64,000 bases of DNA, from NCBI RefSeq assembly GCF_022919155.1, contig NZ_CP095045.1, positions 2,232,001-2,296,000 of the forward strand, given 5' to 3'. A program made the position numbers and the translations under genes. Below are positions 1-11,529 of the stretch, piece after piece; positions within the stretch are counted from its first letter, which is position 1; each line of letters opens with the position of its first letter. The stretch is from Leucobacter allii. Its GTDB lineage: Bacteria; Actinomycetota; Actinomycetes; Actinomycetales; Microbacteriaceae. The notes below the pieces were generated by a model that saw only the letters and a list, made by a program, of their open reading frames with translations, searched no databases and had not been told where the DNA came from.

Positions 1-1
1 T

Positions 2-715
2 GGCGAAGCCGCCGTGGCCGGCCTCCGCGCCTTCGACGTCGACCTCTCGGAGCTGCAGACCGTCGCGCACGCACCGAGCGGCGCAGCGACCGTGGTCGTG
101 GCCGACGACGCCGAGAACCTCATCATCGTCACCTCCGGCGCCAACGACCACCTCGACCCCGACCTCGTCGCAGCGGCGCTCGACCGTCGGGCGGGTCCCG
201 TGCTGCTCACGCAGCTCGAGACGCCGCTGGCCGTCCTCGCCGAGTGCGGCCGGGCGCGCGCTTTCGCGTGGCGGATCCTGAACCCCGCCCCCATCTCCGC
301 CGATCCCGGTCTGCGGCCGCTGCTGGCCGGCTTCACCCTGCTCGTGCCGAACCGCACCGAGCTCGCGCAGCTCGCGGGGCTTCCGGTGCCCCGCACCATC
401 GCGGAGGTGAGCGCCTGCGTCGCCGCGCTCGGCTTCGACGGCGACGTCGTCGTGACGCTCGGCGCGGACGGGGCCGCCCTCTACCCGGCCGGGGGCGGCG
501 CCGCACCGGAGGCGCCGCGGACCTTCGCGCCGCCTCCGGTGCGGGCGATCGACACCACCGGGGCCGGTGACGTCTTCTGCGGCACGCTCGCGAGCGGGCT
601 CGCCGCGCACGGCGACCTCGAACGGGCCGTCGCGGACGCGGTGGAGGCCTCGGCGCGCAGCACGGAGCTCCCCCGCGCGCAGCTCGTCCCCGGTGACGCG
701 GCGGTGGCGCGATGA
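2..715 (+). CDS. PfkB-family carbohydrate kinase, 5' end outside window
   Basis: The frame is open to the left edge, so the N-terminal part of the protein lies outside the window; about 237 residues are visible. They form the C-terminal part of a ribokinase-fold kinase, an ATP-dependent cytoplasmic sugar or nucleoside kinase. The diagnostic segment is DTTGAGDVFCGT near the C-terminus, holding the anion hole and the catalytic Asp of GAGD; PNRTELAQL upstream is also typical of the family. The stop codon overlaps the next gene's ATG (ATGA), so the two are probably translationally coupled. The substrate cannot be read from this fragment. Family call is secure; ribokinase versus another PfkB member is open. 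Confidence 0.85.
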   Translation, partial: GEAAVAGLRAFDVDLSELQTVAHAPSGAATVVVADDAENLIIVTSGANDHLDPDLVAAALDRRAGPVLLTQLETPLAVLAECGRARAFAWRILNPAPISADPGLRPLLAGFTLLVPNRTELAQLAGLPVPRTIAEVSACVAALGFDGDVVVTLGADGAALYPAGGGAAPEAPRTFAPPPVRAIDTTGAGDVFCGTLASGLAAHGDLERAVADAVEASARSTELPRAQLVPGDAAVAR

Positions 716-1970
716 GCGCGGACACCGCGGGCCGCGCGGGCCGCGCGGAGATCGACCGCATCGAGTCGGAGTGGGAGCACCTCGCCTCCCTCGTGTCGTC
801 GTCGCTGCCCGGGTGGTCGCGGACCGGTTTCAGCGAGGAGGATCGAGCGGCGCGCGACTGGGTGCTGCAGCGCATGCGCGACGCCGGACTCGACGCCCGC
901 CAGGACGCCGCAGGCAATGTCATCGGCTACCTCGAGGGCGAGGTCCCCGGCGCCCCGGACATCGTGATCGGCAGCCACTCGGACACCGTGCCGGGCGGCG
1001 GCCGCTTCGACGGCATCGTCGGGGTGCTCGGGGCCATCGAGGTCGCCCGCATGCTCAGGCGTTCGGGCACGCGGCTGCGCCGCGGGCTCCGCGTGGTCGA
1101 CTTCGCGAACGAGGAGGGCAATCCGCAGGGCGTGAAACTGGTGGGCTCGCGCGCGGTCGCCGGCAGCCTCGACGCCGCCGCGCTCGCGAGCCGGGACGCG
1201 GCGGGCACCACGCTCGCGGCGCTCATGGCGGGCGCGGGGCACCGGCCCGAGGAGCTCGCCTCCGCGCGGTGGCGGGCGTCCGACATCGCCGCCTACCTCG
1301 AGCTGCACATCGAGCAGGGTCCCCAGCTCGAGGCGCAGAACGCCGACATCGGCATCGTCACGAGCATCTGCGGCATCACCACGTTCTCCCTCGAGGTGCG
1401 TGGACGCCGCGACCACGCCGGCACCATGCCGATGGACGTGCGGCAGGACGCCATGTGCTGCGCCGCAGACGCCGTGCTCGCGGTGCGCCGCGTCGGCTCC
1501 TCCGGCACCGCCACCGTCGGCACGGTCGGGCAGCTGACGACGCCGAGCCCGCTCACGAACACCATTTCCGAGGCGGCGACGGTGACCGGGGAGTTCCGCA
1601 GCCCCGAACGCGCCGAACTCGAGACGATGCAGACGGCCTTCGCCCGCGAGCTCGCGGAGCTCGACGGGATCCATCGCACCTCGAGCGCGCTCGCCTGGGG
1701 CACCTCGACGCGCCGACGCCGATGGACCAGCACCTCTCCGGCCTCGCGCTCGCGGCCTCGCTCGAGCTCGGGCACGAGACCGTGCAGCTCTACTCCGGTG
1801 CCACGCACGACGGCGTCGCGATCGCGGAGCTCGCCCCCTCGGCGATGATCTTCATCCCGTCGCGGGACGGCAGGAGCCACTGCCCCGAGGAGTGGAGCGA
1901 CTTCGCCGATGTCGCGACGGGCATCGAGGTGCTGCTGGAGACCGTGCTGCGCGTCGACGCCGCCCCGTGA
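712..1970 (+). pseudogene. M20-family N-carbamoyl amino acid hydrolase/allantoate amidohydrolase, frameshifted
   Basis: Zn-dependent amidohydrolase of the hydantoinase/carbamoylase group, which releases an amino or ureido acid from an N-carbamoyl substrate. Frame 1 carries GSHSDTVPGGGRFDG (metal ligands), ANEEG, HIEQGPQLE and DHAGTMPM. From about 1700 the family continues in frame 3 with SGATHDGVAIAEL and FIPSRDGRSHCPEEW. The switch falls at the G run 1697-1700 (TGGGGCAC). One extra G restores a 419-residue protein of normal family length with all motifs. That makes a consensus error or a very recent mutation more likely than old decay. The gene starts inside the kinase stop codon. The substrate is not determined. 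Confidence 0.85.
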
Positions 1971-1983
1971 CCGGCGGGCCGGG

Positions 1984-2763
1984 CTAGCGCGGCCGCGTCG
2001 CCGGCGCGCCGAGCTCCGTCACGAGCGTCAACGCGCCCGCCGCGTCGGGGCCGGAGAGCTCGAGGCCCGCGTCCGCCGCCCAGGCGAGCATTCCCGCGAC
2101 GTCCGGGATGTCGGCGCGGGATCGGGCGAGCCGGGCGACGAGATCGCCCTTCGCCGCCTTGTTGAAGTGGTTGAGCGCGCGCACCTCCCCGTCCGCCCCG
2201 CGCTGCACGACCGCGAGCGGATGCCCCACCCCTGCGGGCAGCGGCGCGAGAGCCGCGTAGTCCTGCGAGCGCAGATCGAGCACGAATCCGGCGGCCGACC
2301 AGTCGAGCTCGGCGTGCGCTTCGCGCCAGATCCGCTTGAGCGGCACCGGCAGCTGCGGCAGGCGGGAGCCCGCGGACAGGCGGTAGGCGGGGATCGGATC
2401 CCCGGCCCCGATGAGTCCGAAGAGCGCCGATTGCACGCGTACGTGCCCGTCGATCCACGAGCGCGCCCCGGCGTCGAGCTCGGACACCGCGAGCGCGTCG
2501 TAGAGCACCCCCGTGTAGCGCTCGATCGCGGGGAGCACCCCGCTCGAGCCGAGGGAGAGATTATGGGCGAGCTCGCCGCGGTTCTTCGCACCGAGCTTGA
2601 GCGGCTTCGCCGCGGCCTCCGGGTCGCGGCTCAGCTCCTCGAGCGCGACGCGCACCCGGCGGCGCGCCTCCCCCAGCGCCGCGGCGTGCCGCAGCGCGTC
2701 GGCGTCGAGGGCGTCGGCGCCGCCCGGGCGCTTGGTCTCGGAGGGCGGCAGGAGGACGAGCAT
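1984..2763 (-). CDS. yaaA: YaaA family peroxide-stress protein (DUF328)
   Basis: The 259-residue product matches the YaaA/UPF0246 family along its length: N-terminal MLVLLPPSETK, a central RYTGVLYDAL, and a C-terminal HFNKAAKGDLVARL. In E. coli YaaA limits intracellular iron during hydrogen peroxide stress; that role is transferred by family only. It converges on the amidohydrolase with a 13 bp gap and lies just past the hairpin that closes the ATP synthase operon, so it is probably transcribed separately. The first ATG gives the expected family N-terminus. Confidence 0.9.
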   Translation of the reverse strand: MLVLLPPSETKRPGGADALDADALRHAAALGEARRRVRVALEELSRDPEAAAKPLKLGAKNRGELAHNLSLGSSGVLPAIERYTGVLYDALAVSELDAGARSWIDGHVRVQSALFGLIGAGDPIPAYRLSAGSRLPQLPVPLKRIWREAHAELDWSAAGFVLDLRSQDYAALAPLPAGVGHPLAVVQRGADGEVRALNHFNKAAKGDLVARLARSRADIPDVAGMLAWAADAGLELSGPDAAGALTLVTELGAPATRPR

Positions 2764-2797
2764 GGCGGGCCTTTCCGGGGTGGGTGGGAGACGACGA

Positions 2798-2835
2798 GGG
2801 GCCGGGCGCGATCCCGAAGGATCTCGCCCGGCCCC
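2798..2835 (-). terminator. Hairpin terminator of the atp operon
   Basis: A 17 bp stem with one mismatch closes on a CGAA tetraloop: left arm 2798-2814, right arm 2819-2835. It lies 16 bp past the atpC stop codon. No T tract follows on the minus strand, so it would act as an I-shaped terminator or as a 3' stabiliser of the transcript. Confidence 0.7.
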
Positions 2836-2851
2836 GCGTGCGGAGAGGGAG

Positions 2852-3112
2852 CTACACGAGCGCGGCCGCTCCCGCGACGATCGTGACCGAGTCGTGGTCG
2901 ACGGACAGGAAGCCGCCTTCCGCGTCGACCGCGATCTTCTCGCCGCCCGCGGTCGTCACGCGGACCTGGCCTTGCGCGAGCAGGGCGAGCAGGGGCTCGT
3001 GACCGCCGAGGATGCCGATCTCGCCCTCGACCGTCTTCGCGATGACCTGGGAGGCTTCGCCCTCCCAGACCTTGCGATCGGCCGAGACGACGCTGACGTT
3101 GAGCGAGGCCAT
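2852..3112 (-). CDS. atpC: ATP synthase F1 epsilon subunit, short form
   Basis: The product has 86 residues, starting MASLNVSVVSADRKVWEGEA with the internal segment EIGILGGHEPLLALL, the family's N-terminal beta-sandwich. It ends right after that domain (SVTIVAGAAALV). The C-terminal two-helix hairpin of standard subunits of about 130 residues, which inhibits ATP hydrolysis in several bacteria, is absent. The stop is clean and the operon is otherwise intact, so this looks like a natural short form rather than a truncation. It is the last gene of the operon, 3 bp after atpD. Confidence 0.93.
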   Translation of the reverse strand: MASLNVSVVSADRKVWEGEASQVIAKTVEGEIGILGGHEPLLALLAQGQVRVTTAGGEKIAVDAEGGFLSVDHDSVTIVAGAAALV

Positions 3113-3115
3113 GGC

Positions 3116-4594
<1,479 letters not shown>

Positions 4595-4599
4595 CTAAA

Positions 4600-5490
4600 T
4601 CAGCCGGACAGCGCGTCGGCGCCGCCCACAATCTCGGAAATCTGCTGGGTGATCTCGGCCTGGCGCGCGTTGTTCGCGAGACGGGTGAAGTCGCGGATCA
4701 GCGCGTCGGCGTTGTCGCTCGCGGACTTCATGGCCTTCTGCGTCGCGGCGTGCTTGGCTGCGGCGGACTCCAGCAGGGCGTTGAAGATGCGCGACTCGAT
4801 GTAGGCCGGCAGCAGCCGGTCGAGCACCGTGTCGGCGTCCGGCTCGAACTCGTACAGCGACTCCGGCGCGTCCGTCGCCTCGGCGACGCCCTCGACGACC
4901 TGGAGCGGGAGCAGGCGGTGCACCTCGGGAACCTGGCTGACCATGCTGATCAGGCGGTTGTAGACGAGGTGGATCTCCTGCGCGCCGCCCTCGGCCGCGG
5001 GCCGGGCGAAGACCTCGAGCAGGGCCTCGGCGACCTCCTTCGCGGTCTCGAAGCCCGGGTTCTCGGTGTCCCCCACCCACATGCGCTCGGCGGCGCGGCG
5101 GCGGAACGAGAAGTACCCCTGGGCCTTGCGGCCGATCAGGAAGTAGACGACCTCCTTGCCCTCTTCGCGCAGCAGCTCGCTGAGCTCCTCGGCTTCGCGC
5201 AGCACCTGCGAGTTGAAGGCGCCGGCGAGGCCGCGGTCCGAGGTGAAGATCACGACGGCGGCCCGCTCGACCGTCTCGGCCTCGGTCAGCAGCGGGTGGT
5301 CGGTGTTCGAGTGCGTGGCGACGGCGGACACCGCGCGGGTGATCGCCTGGGCGTAGGGCGTCGAGGCCTCGACGCGCGCCTTCGCCTTCTGAATGCGCGA
5401 GGCTGCGATCAGCTCCATCGCACGGGTGATCTTCTTGGTCGTCTGGGCAGAGCGGATCCTCTGCCGGTAGACCCGAAGTTGCGCTCCCAT
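4600..5490 (-). CDS. atpG: ATP synthase F1 gamma subunit
   Basis: The 296-residue central shaft subunit couples c-ring rotation to the beta subunits. It shows both conserved helical ends, [21 protein letters not shown] at the start (beginning shown only in part here) and [15 protein letters not shown] at the end, plus the [12 protein letters not shown] signature near residue 85. Actinobacterial gamma subunits often carry small insertions, and none here breaks the fold signatures. It lies 76 bp after atpA. Confidence 0.96.
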   Translation of the reverse strand: MGAQLRVYRQRIRSAQTTKKITRAMELIAASRIQKAKARVEASTPYAQAITRAVSAVATHSNTDHPLLTEAETVERAAVVIFTSDRGLAGAFNSQVLREAEELSELLREEGKEVVYFLIGRKAQGYFSFRRRAAERMWVGDTENPGFETAKEVAEALLEVFARPAAEGGAQEIHLVYNRLISMVSQVPEVHRLLPLQVVEGVAEATDAPESLYEFEPDADTVLDRLLPAYIESRIFNALLESAAAKHAATQKAMKSASDNADALIRDFTRLANNARQAEITQQISEIVGGADALSG

Positions 5491-5566
5491 GTCTCTCCTG
5501 TACTGGTCGGGGCGTGCTGGTCAGATGCAGCGGGCCGGCGGGGGCGTCGCCCCCGCCGGGCACCGG

Positions 5567-7192
5567 CTACTTCTTGACGACCAGCTGCTCCTGCTTGATC
5601 TCGGCCTCGTCGAGCGCATCGAACTGCTCGCTCAGGCTCTGACCGGCGGACGTGCGGAACTCCGACTTGAAGGTCGCGATCTTCGCCTCGAGCTCGGCGA
5701 CCGTGTCGTCGTCGAGGACGTTGGTCGCGCGGAGCGTGTTCAGCGCCTCGGAGTTGCGGCCGAGGTAGTCGAGGAACTCGCGCTCGAAGCGGAGGATGTC
5801 CTCGACCGGCACCTCGTCGAGGTGCCCCTTCGTGCCGGCCCAGATCGACACCGTCTGCTCCTCGACCGGGTACGGGGTGTACTGCGGCTGCTTGAGGAGC
5901 TCGGTGAGGCGGGCGCCGCGCTCGAGCTGCTTGCGGCTGGCCGCGTCGAGGTCGGACGCGAACATCGCGAACGCCTCGAGGGCGCGGTACTGCGCGAGCT
6001 CCAGCTTGAGCGTGCCGGAAACCTTCTTGATCGACTTCACCTGCGCGTCGCCGCCCACGCGGGACACCGAGATGCCCACGTCGACCGCGGGCCGCTGGTT
6101 CGCGTTGAAGAGGTCCGACTGGAGGAAGATCTGGCCGTCGGTGATCGAGATCACGTTCGTGGGGATGTACGCCGAGACGTCGTTCGCCTTCGTCTCGATG
6201 ATGGGCAGGCCCGTCATCGAACCGGCGCCGAGCTCGTCGGACAGCTTCGCGCAGCGCTCCAGCAGGCGGGAGTGCAGGTAGAAGACGTCGCCCGGGTAGG
6301 CCTCGCGCCCCGGCGGACGGCGCAGCAGCAGCGACACGGCGCGGTAGGCCTCGGCCTGCTTCGACAGATCGTCGAAGATGATGAGGACGTGCTTGCCGCC
6401 GTACATCCAGTGCTGGCCGATCGCCGAACCGGTGTAGGGGGCCAGGTACTTGAAGCCGGCGGGGTCGGAGGCCGGGGACGCGACGATCGTCGTGTACTCC
6501 ATGGCTCCGGCGTCCTCGAGCGCGCCCTTCACCGAGGCGATGGTCGAGCCCTTCTGGCCGATCGCCACGTAGATGCAGCGCACCTGCTTCGAGACGTCGC
6601 CCGACTCCCAGTTGGCCTTCTGGTTGATGATCGTGTCGATCGCGATCGCGGTCTTGCCCGTCTGGCGGTCGCCGATGATGAGCTGGCGCTGGCCGCGGCC
6701 GACGGGGATCATGGCGTCGATCGCCTTGATGCCGGTCTGCATGGGCTCGTGCACCGACTTGCGCTGCATGACGCCGGGCGCCTGGAGCTCGAGCGCGCGG
6801 CGGCCCTCGACGCCGGCGATCTCGCCGAGGCCGTCGATCGGGTTGCCGAGCGGGTCGACCACGCGGCCGAGGTAGCCCTCGCCCACCGGCACGGAGAGCA
6901 CCTCGCCGGTGCGGGTGACCTGCTGGCCCTCCTCGATACCGGTGAACTCGCCGAGCACGACGACGCCGATCTCGTCCTCCTCGAGGTTCTGCGCGAGGCC
7001 GAGCGTGCCGTCCGCGAAGCGGACGAGCTCGTTCGCCATGACGCCGGGGAGGCCGGCGACGTGGGCGATGCCGTCCGCGGCGTCGACCACCGTTCCGACC
7101 TCGGTCTTCTCCGCCTGGGCCGGCTCGTACGACGCTGCGAAGTCTTTCAGCGCGTCGCGGATCTCGTCCGGGCTGATTGAGAGTTCTGCCAT
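5567..7192 (-). CDS. atpA: ATP synthase F1 alpha subunit
   Basis: The 541-residue non-catalytic nucleotide-binding subunit of F1. The P-loop [13 protein letters not shown] lies near residue 170, and the C-terminal part carries [12 protein letters not shown], typical of alpha subunits. The N-terminal segment [14 protein letters not shown] contacts the delta subunit in the peripheral stalk. It is 54 bp downstream of atpH and in normal operon order. Length is typical for actinobacteria. Confidence 0.98.
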   Translation of the reverse strand: MAELSISPDEIRDALKDFAASYEPAQAEKTEVGTVVDAADGIAHVAGLPGVMANELVRFADGTLGLAQNLEEDEIGVVVLGEFTGIEEGQQVTRTGEVLSVPVGEGYLGRVVDPLGNPIDGLGEIAGVEGRRALELQAPGVMQRKSVHEPMQTGIKAIDAMIPVGRGQRQLIIGDRQTGKTAIAIDTIINQKANWESGDVSKQVRCIYVAIGQKGSTIASVKGALEDAGAMEYTTIVASPASDPAGFKYLAPYTGSAIGQHWMYGGKHVLIIFDDLSKQAEAYRAVSLLLRRPPGREAYPGDVFYLHSRLLERCAKLSDELGAGSMTGLPIIETKANDVSAYIPTNVISITDGQIFLQSDLFNANQRPAVDVGISVSRVGGDAQVKSIKKVSGTLKLELAQYRALEAFAMFASDLDAASRKQLERGARLTELLKQPQYTPYPVEEQTVSIWAGTKGHLDEVPVEDILRFEREFLDYLGRNSEALNTLRATNVLDDDTVAELEAKIATFKSEFRTSAGQSLSEQFDALDEAEIKQEQLVVKK

Positions 7193-7246
7193 TTCGTTTC
7201 CTCTGTCTGGTCCGGAAGCGCCGCCCCGGGGGTAAAAAGTAGTGCG

Positions 7247-8023
7247 CTAGGCCGCGAGCTTCTGGCGCAGATCGTCCAGGCGTGCCCGGACGCTGCCGTC
7301 GATCACGTCGTCGGCGAGCTGGATGCGGATGCCGCCGATGAGCTCCGGATCGATGACCGTGGTCACCTTCACGGGGCGTCCGGCCGACTGCTCGAGGAGT
7401 CCCGCGAGCCGCGTCTGCTGAGCCGCCGTGAGCGGGGCCGCGACGGTCACCGTCGCCAGCTCGCTGCCGCGCTGGTCAGCCGCGATGCGCGCCGTCTGCC
7501 GCAGGGCGACGTCGAGACGCCGGCCGCGCGGGTTCGCGACGAGGTGGCGGACGACCGCGACGGTGGACGCCGCGATCCTGCCGTCGAGGAGGCGAGCGAT
7601 GAGCGTCGCCTTCGCGGCGGGATCGCCGAGCTTGCTGCCGAGGCTGAGCTGAAGCTCGTGGTTGCGGTCGACGAGGTCGGCGACGAGCAGCAGCTCGTCG
7701 GACAGCTCGGCGTTGCCGAGGGCTTCGGCGCGCAGGCCGAGCTCCTCGACGCCCGCGACGAACTCGGAGACGTTGGACCAGCGGCCCGAGACGGCTGCCG
7801 TGAGCAGGGCGCGCGCGTCAGCGGAGAGACCGCCGAAGAGGCGCTCCACCACCTGGGACTTGCTCTCGGCCGCGGCCGAGGCGTCCCCGAGCGCCGAGGC
7901 CAGCGCGGGCGCGGCGTCGATCTGCGCGGCGACCTGGAGCAGCTCGATCCCGGCGGCCGGGTCGAGGCCGTCCCGCAGGGCGGTCTGCGCCTGGGCCAGT
8001 GCTTCGCGTGACGCGCTTCCCAT
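7247..8023 (-). CDS. atpH: ATP synthase F1 delta subunit
   Basis: The 258-residue peripheral stalk subunit joins the top of F1 to subunit b. It has the helical N-terminal domain and the C-terminal OSCP signature, seen here as VTTVIDPELIGGIRIQLADD followed by GSVRARLDDLRQKLAA. It is longer than the roughly 180 residues of E. coli, as is usual in actinobacteria, but it is not fused to subunit b as in mycobacteria. Its ATG shares one base with the atpF stop codon (TAATG), implying coupled translation. Confidence 0.95.
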   Translation of the reverse strand: MGSASREALAQAQTALRDGLDPAAGIELLQVAAQIDAAPALASALGDASAAAESKSQVVERLFGGLSADARALLTAAVSGRWSNVSEFVAGVEELGLRAEALGNAELSDELLLVADLVDRNHELQLSLGSKLGDPAAKATLIARLLDGRIAASTVAVVRHLVANPRGRRLDVALRQTARIAADQRGSELATVTVAAPLTAAQQTRLAGLLEQSAGRPVKVTTVIDPELIGGIRIQLADDVIDGSVRARLDDLRQKLAA

Positions 8024-8571
8024 TACTGGGCTGCCTTCTCGGAGGCCTCGAGATCCGCGAGGAAGCGGTCGACGAGCGCCGAGGCCTTCTGGTCGTCGGC
8101 GAGCGACTCCCCGACCACGCCGGAGGCGAGGTCGATCGCGAGCGAGCCGACGTCCTTGCGCAGCGACACCACCGCGCTCTGGCGCTCAGCCTCGATCTGC
8201 GCCTGCGCCGCCTGGGCGATGCGGGCCTGCTCGGCCGTGGCGTCGTCCTTGGCCTTGGCGACGATCTTGGTCGCGTCGGCGCGTGCGGCGTCGCGGATCT
8301 CACCGGCCTCCTGACGGGCGCTGGCGAGCTGCGCGGTGTACTCCTGCAGCGCGGCCTCGGCCTTCGCCTGGGCCTCATCGGCCTTGGCGATGTTGCCCTC
8401 GATCGCCTCGGCGCGCTGATCGAGCATCGTCTGCATCTTCGGGAGGAAGACCTTCCAGAATGCGACGAGGATGACGGCGAAGACGACGAGCGACCACACG
8501 ATGTCGTAGGTCGCCGGGAGCAGCGGGTTGTGATCCGCACTCTCAGCAGCGACGAAGACTGTGTTAATCAT
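8023..8571 (-). CDS. atpF: ATP synthase Fo subunit b
   Basis: The 182-residue peripheral stalk subunit. One transmembrane segment (IVWSLVVFAVILVAFWKVF, roughly residues 23-41) is followed by a long Ala/Glu/Lys/Arg-rich coiled coil. I chose the ATG at 8571 over the TTG one codon upstream because an AAAGGGGGG Shine-Dalgarno run is spaced well for it. The stop overlaps the atpH start by one base. Confidence 0.94.
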   Translation of the reverse strand: MINTVFVAAESADHNPLLPATYDIVWSLVVFAVILVAFWKVFLPKMQTMLDQRAEAIEGNIAKADEAQAKAEAALQEYTAQLASARQEAGEIRDAARADATKIVAKAKDDATAEQARIAQAAQAQIEAERQSAVVSLRKDVGSLAIDLASGVVGESLADDQKASALVDRFLADLEASEKAAQ

Positions 8572-8608
8572 CAAGCCCCCCTTTCGAGACTAGAAAGGTG
8601 AGAGCGGA

Positions 8609-8881
<273 letters not shown>

Positions 8882-9706
8882 TTAGTGCTCTTCAGCCAGC
8901 GCGAGCTGGATGTAGACGGCGGTGAGAAGCGTGAAGACGTAGGCCTGCAGCACTGCGACGAGGATCTCGAAGAGCGTGAAGGCGAAGCCGAAGGCGAAGG
9001 TGCCGACCCCGAACAGCTTGAAGAAGCCGTCCCCCGAGAAGAGGAAGAACTGGGTGGCGGCGAACAGCAGCACGAGCAGCAGGTGGCCGACCATCATGTT
9101 CATGAGGAGTCGGAGCGTCAGCGTGACCGGGCGGATGACGAAGGTCGAGATGAACTCGATCGGCGTCACGATGATGTAGATCGCCTTGGGCACGCCCGAG
9201 GGGAAGAGGGAGTTCTTGAAGAAGTTGCCCGGGCTCTTCTTGATGCCCGCGTAGATGAACGTCACGTAGGAGACGGCCGCGAGCACGAGCGGGAAGCCGA
9301 TCACCGCCGATGCCGCGATGTTCAGACCGGGGACGATGCCCGTGATGTTGAAGGCGAGGATCGAGAAGAAGATCGCAGCGAGGATCGGCAGGAAGCGCCG
9401 GCCGTCGATCTTGCCGAGCAGATCCTCCGCGATGTTGACGCGCACGAAGTCGATCGCCATCTCGGTGAGGGACTGCCCTCGGGTGGGGATGACCCGCATC
9501 CGACGCGTGCCGAGCCAGAAGAGCACCAGCAGGATGACCGTCATGAGCACGCGGATCATCATGATCCGGTTCATGGCGAAGGGCGTCCCCTCGAACAGCA
9601 CGATGTCCGGGAAGAACTCGGCCATGGTCGGCGCGTGGAATTCACCCTCTTCGGCCGCGAAGAGGACAGGGGTCACGAGGTGCATAGCGTTAGCGAACAG
9701 CGCCAT
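8882..9706 (-). CDS. atpB: ATP synthase Fo subunit a
   Basis: The 274-residue multi-spanning stator subunit that forms the proton half-channels. The essential Arg lies in TLRLLMNMMVGHLLL, matching the family's LRLxxNMxxGH motif, and further helices include the FALGTFAFGFAFTLFEILVA region in slightly different spelling. It is the first of the eight ATP synthase structural genes. The 152 bp between it and the AtpI-like gene is the largest gap at this end of the operon and could hold a promoter, although I cannot assign one with confidence. Confidence 0.96.
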   Translation of the reverse strand: MALFANAMHLVTPVLFAAEEGEFHAPTMAEFFPDIVLFEGTPFAMNRIMMIRVLMTVILLVLFWLGTRRMRVIPTRGQSLTEMAIDFVRVNIAEDLLGKIDGRRFLPILAAIFFSILAFNITGIVPGLNIAASAVIGFPLVLAAVSYVTFIYAGIKKSPGNFFKNSLFPSGVPKAIYIIVTPIEFISTFVIRPVTLTLRLLMNMMVGHLLLVLLFAATQFFLFSGDGFFKLFGVGTFAFGFAFTLFEILVAVLQAYVFTLLTAVYIQLALAEEH

Positions 9707-9858
9707 TCTCCTGACGTCGGTGCGGCATCAGCCGACACGGTGTCGAACGGTGGTCGTGCCCCGCACCGAAACAGGCATAACGAAGGCCACCCGGCAGGGA
9801 ACGTCTTTAGTCTAGCAGTGATTTCCGCCGTGGGAGAAACCCGCGGGCGGATTCTCCA

Positions 9859-10323
9859 TCACCTGTCCGAGACGACGGGGATGCGGGATTTCGCGATGAT
9901 GAGCACGTCGAGCGCGAGGGAGGCGATGACGCTCGCGATGACGCCGAAGAAGAGGATCCGCGTGTCCAGCCACGGCTGATCACGCAGCAGGACGACCGCG
10001 ACGATGAATGCGATGAACTTCAGCACCCAGCTGCCGAGCACGATCCCGAAGAAGGCCACGATGTACGAATCGCTCTCGACGAAGCGGTTCGCGAAGGCGA
10101 TGCTGCCCACCGTCATCAGCAGGAAGACGCCTCCGAGCGCCGTGCCGATCACGCCGCCCCAGAGCCCGGGCTGCCCGGAGACGAGCAGGCCGAGCACCGC
10201 GAAGACGATCATCAGCCCGACGGTGACCACGAGCCCCCAGCGCAGCGCTTTCAGCAGCACGGGCTGCGAGGCGGGCATCGGCCGAGGCGCGGGCTGCTCG
10301 GCCTGCGGGGTGGGGTCGCTCAC
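9859..10323 (-). CDS. AtpI-like small membrane protein
   Basis: A 154-residue protein with four predicted membrane helices (around residues 24-46, 52-74, 86-112, 125-145), in the position usually taken by AtpI ahead of atpB. AtpI-type proteins are thought to help assemble the c-ring or import Mg2+. The sequence is too divergent for me to name it atpI outright. The start is GTG and overlaps the stop of the upstream transferase gene as GTGA, with AAAGGA upstream as ribosome-binding site. Confidence 0.75.
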   Translation of the reverse strand: MSDPTPQAEQPAPRPMPASQPVLLKALRWGLVVTVGLMIVFAVLGLLVSGQPGLWGGVIGTALGGVFLLMTVGSIAFANRFVESDSYIVAFFGIVLGSWVLKFIAFIVAVVLLRDQPWLDTRILFFGVIASVIASLALDVLIIAKSRIPVVSDR

Positions 10324-11528
10324 TCGGAGGTCCTTTCATCGGATCCGTCGGCGACCGTGACGGATCGCTGATCGGCGGGTGCGGCGCGGGCGGTGCGCCC
10401 GGACCACGATATCAAGCCCCGCTGGACCAGAGCCCGGCGCACGCGCCGCGCCGGCAGCAGCAGCAGCGCCGAGCACAGCGCGGCCCCGGCCACGAGGACC
10501 GCGATCGGCAGCGCGAAGCTCTGCAGCACGAACACGAGCAGCACGGCGACGGAGAGCACGGCCGTGCCGGTGTAGAAGATCAGCACGGCCTGCACCGGCG
10601 AGTGGCCCATGTCGAGGAGGCGGTGGTGGAGGTGCTGGCGGTCGGCGGAGAACGGGCTCTTCCCCGCGCGCAGCCGCCGGAAGACGGCGAGCGAGAAGTC
10701 CGCGAGCGGCAGGGCGAGCACCGCGACCGGCAGGATGATGGGGATGTAGCTCGCGAGCACGAGCTTCTGATCGAGCGACGCGGGGTTCAGCTGCCCGGTG
10801 ACGGAGACGGTCGAGGTCGCCATGAGGAGCCCCACCAGCAGCGCGCCGGTGTCCCCCATGAACATCCTGGCCCGGTGCCAGTTGTACGGCAGGAACCCCG
10901 CGCACGCGCCGACGACGACGATCGCGATGAGACTCGCGAGGGTCACCGAGTCGACGCGCCCGGCCTGCGCGGCGAGCAGGCGCGTGTAGATGAAGAAGAG
11001 CGAGTTCGCGATGATCGCGACGCCGGCGACGAGACCGTCGAGCCCGTCGACGAAGTTCACCGCGTTCATGACGAGCGTCATGAGGAAGACGGTAAGCACG
11101 AAGTTGAGCGCGGGAGACCCGACGATGAGCGTGTCCCCGAAGGGCAGCGAGACGATCTGCACGCCCTGCCAGGCCAGCAGCCCCGTCGCCGCGAGCTGCG
11201 CGGCGAGCTTGATCATCCAGTCCAGGTCGAGCAGGTCGTCGAGGATGCCCACGGCGGCGATGATCGCGCAGGCGCCGAGCAGTGCCCACATCTTCGCGGC
11301 CTGGGCGAAGACGGCGGCGAACTCCGCCTGTCCGGCCGCCAGGGCGAACGCGACGAGCACGCCGATGAACATCGCGATGCCGCCGAGCCTCGGGGTCGGA
11401 GTGCTGTGCACGTCCCGCGCGCGCACCTCCGGCGCCAGCCCGAAGCGACGGCTCAGCCGCAGGACGACGAAGCACGCCGCCGCCGTGACGAGCGCCGCGA
11501 CGGCGCCGACGAGCAGGTACGGGAGCAT
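10320..11528 (-). CDS. WecA/TagO-like UDP-GlcNAc-1-phosphate transferase
   Basis: A 402-residue polytopic membrane enzyme of glycosyltransferase family 4 (MraY/WecA superfamily), which transfers a sugar-1-phosphate to undecaprenyl phosphate and starts a cell-wall glycopolymer. Visible motifs are NAVNFVDGLDGLVAG (Asp-rich active site) and ADRQHLHHRLLDMG, which resembles the HIHH loop of WecA-type enzymes rather than MraY. The true start is MLPYLLVG at 11528; a longer open frame upstream only reads into tsaC. Actinobacteria usually carry this gene between tsaC and the atp genes. Confidence 0.9.
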   Translation of the reverse strand: MLPYLLVGAVAALVTAAACFVVLRLSRRFGLAPEVRARDVHSTPTPRLGGIAMFIGVLVAFALAAGQAEFAAVFAQAAKMWALLGACAIIAAVGILDDLLDLDWMIKLAAQLAATGLLAWQGVQIVSLPFGDTLIVGSPALNFVLTVFLMTLVMNAVNFVDGLDGLVAGVAIIANSLFFIYTRLLAAQAGRVDSVTLASLIAIVVVGACAGFLPYNWHRARMFMGDTGALLVGLLMATSTVSVTGQLNPASLDQKLVLASYIPIILPVAVLALPLADFSLAVFRRLRAGKSPFSADRQHLHHRLLDMGHSPVQAVLIFYTGTAVLSVAVLLVFVLQSFALPIAVLVAGAALCSALLLLPARRVRRALVQRGLISWSGRTARAAPADQRSVTVADGSDERTSE

Positions 11529-11529
11529 C

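Noticed and set aside
712..1848. 378-residue protein ending in an Arg/Ser-rich tail as the natural product
   Set aside because: The tail is out of frame with the family, whose C-terminus is intact in the next frame; the true product needs one more base near 1700.
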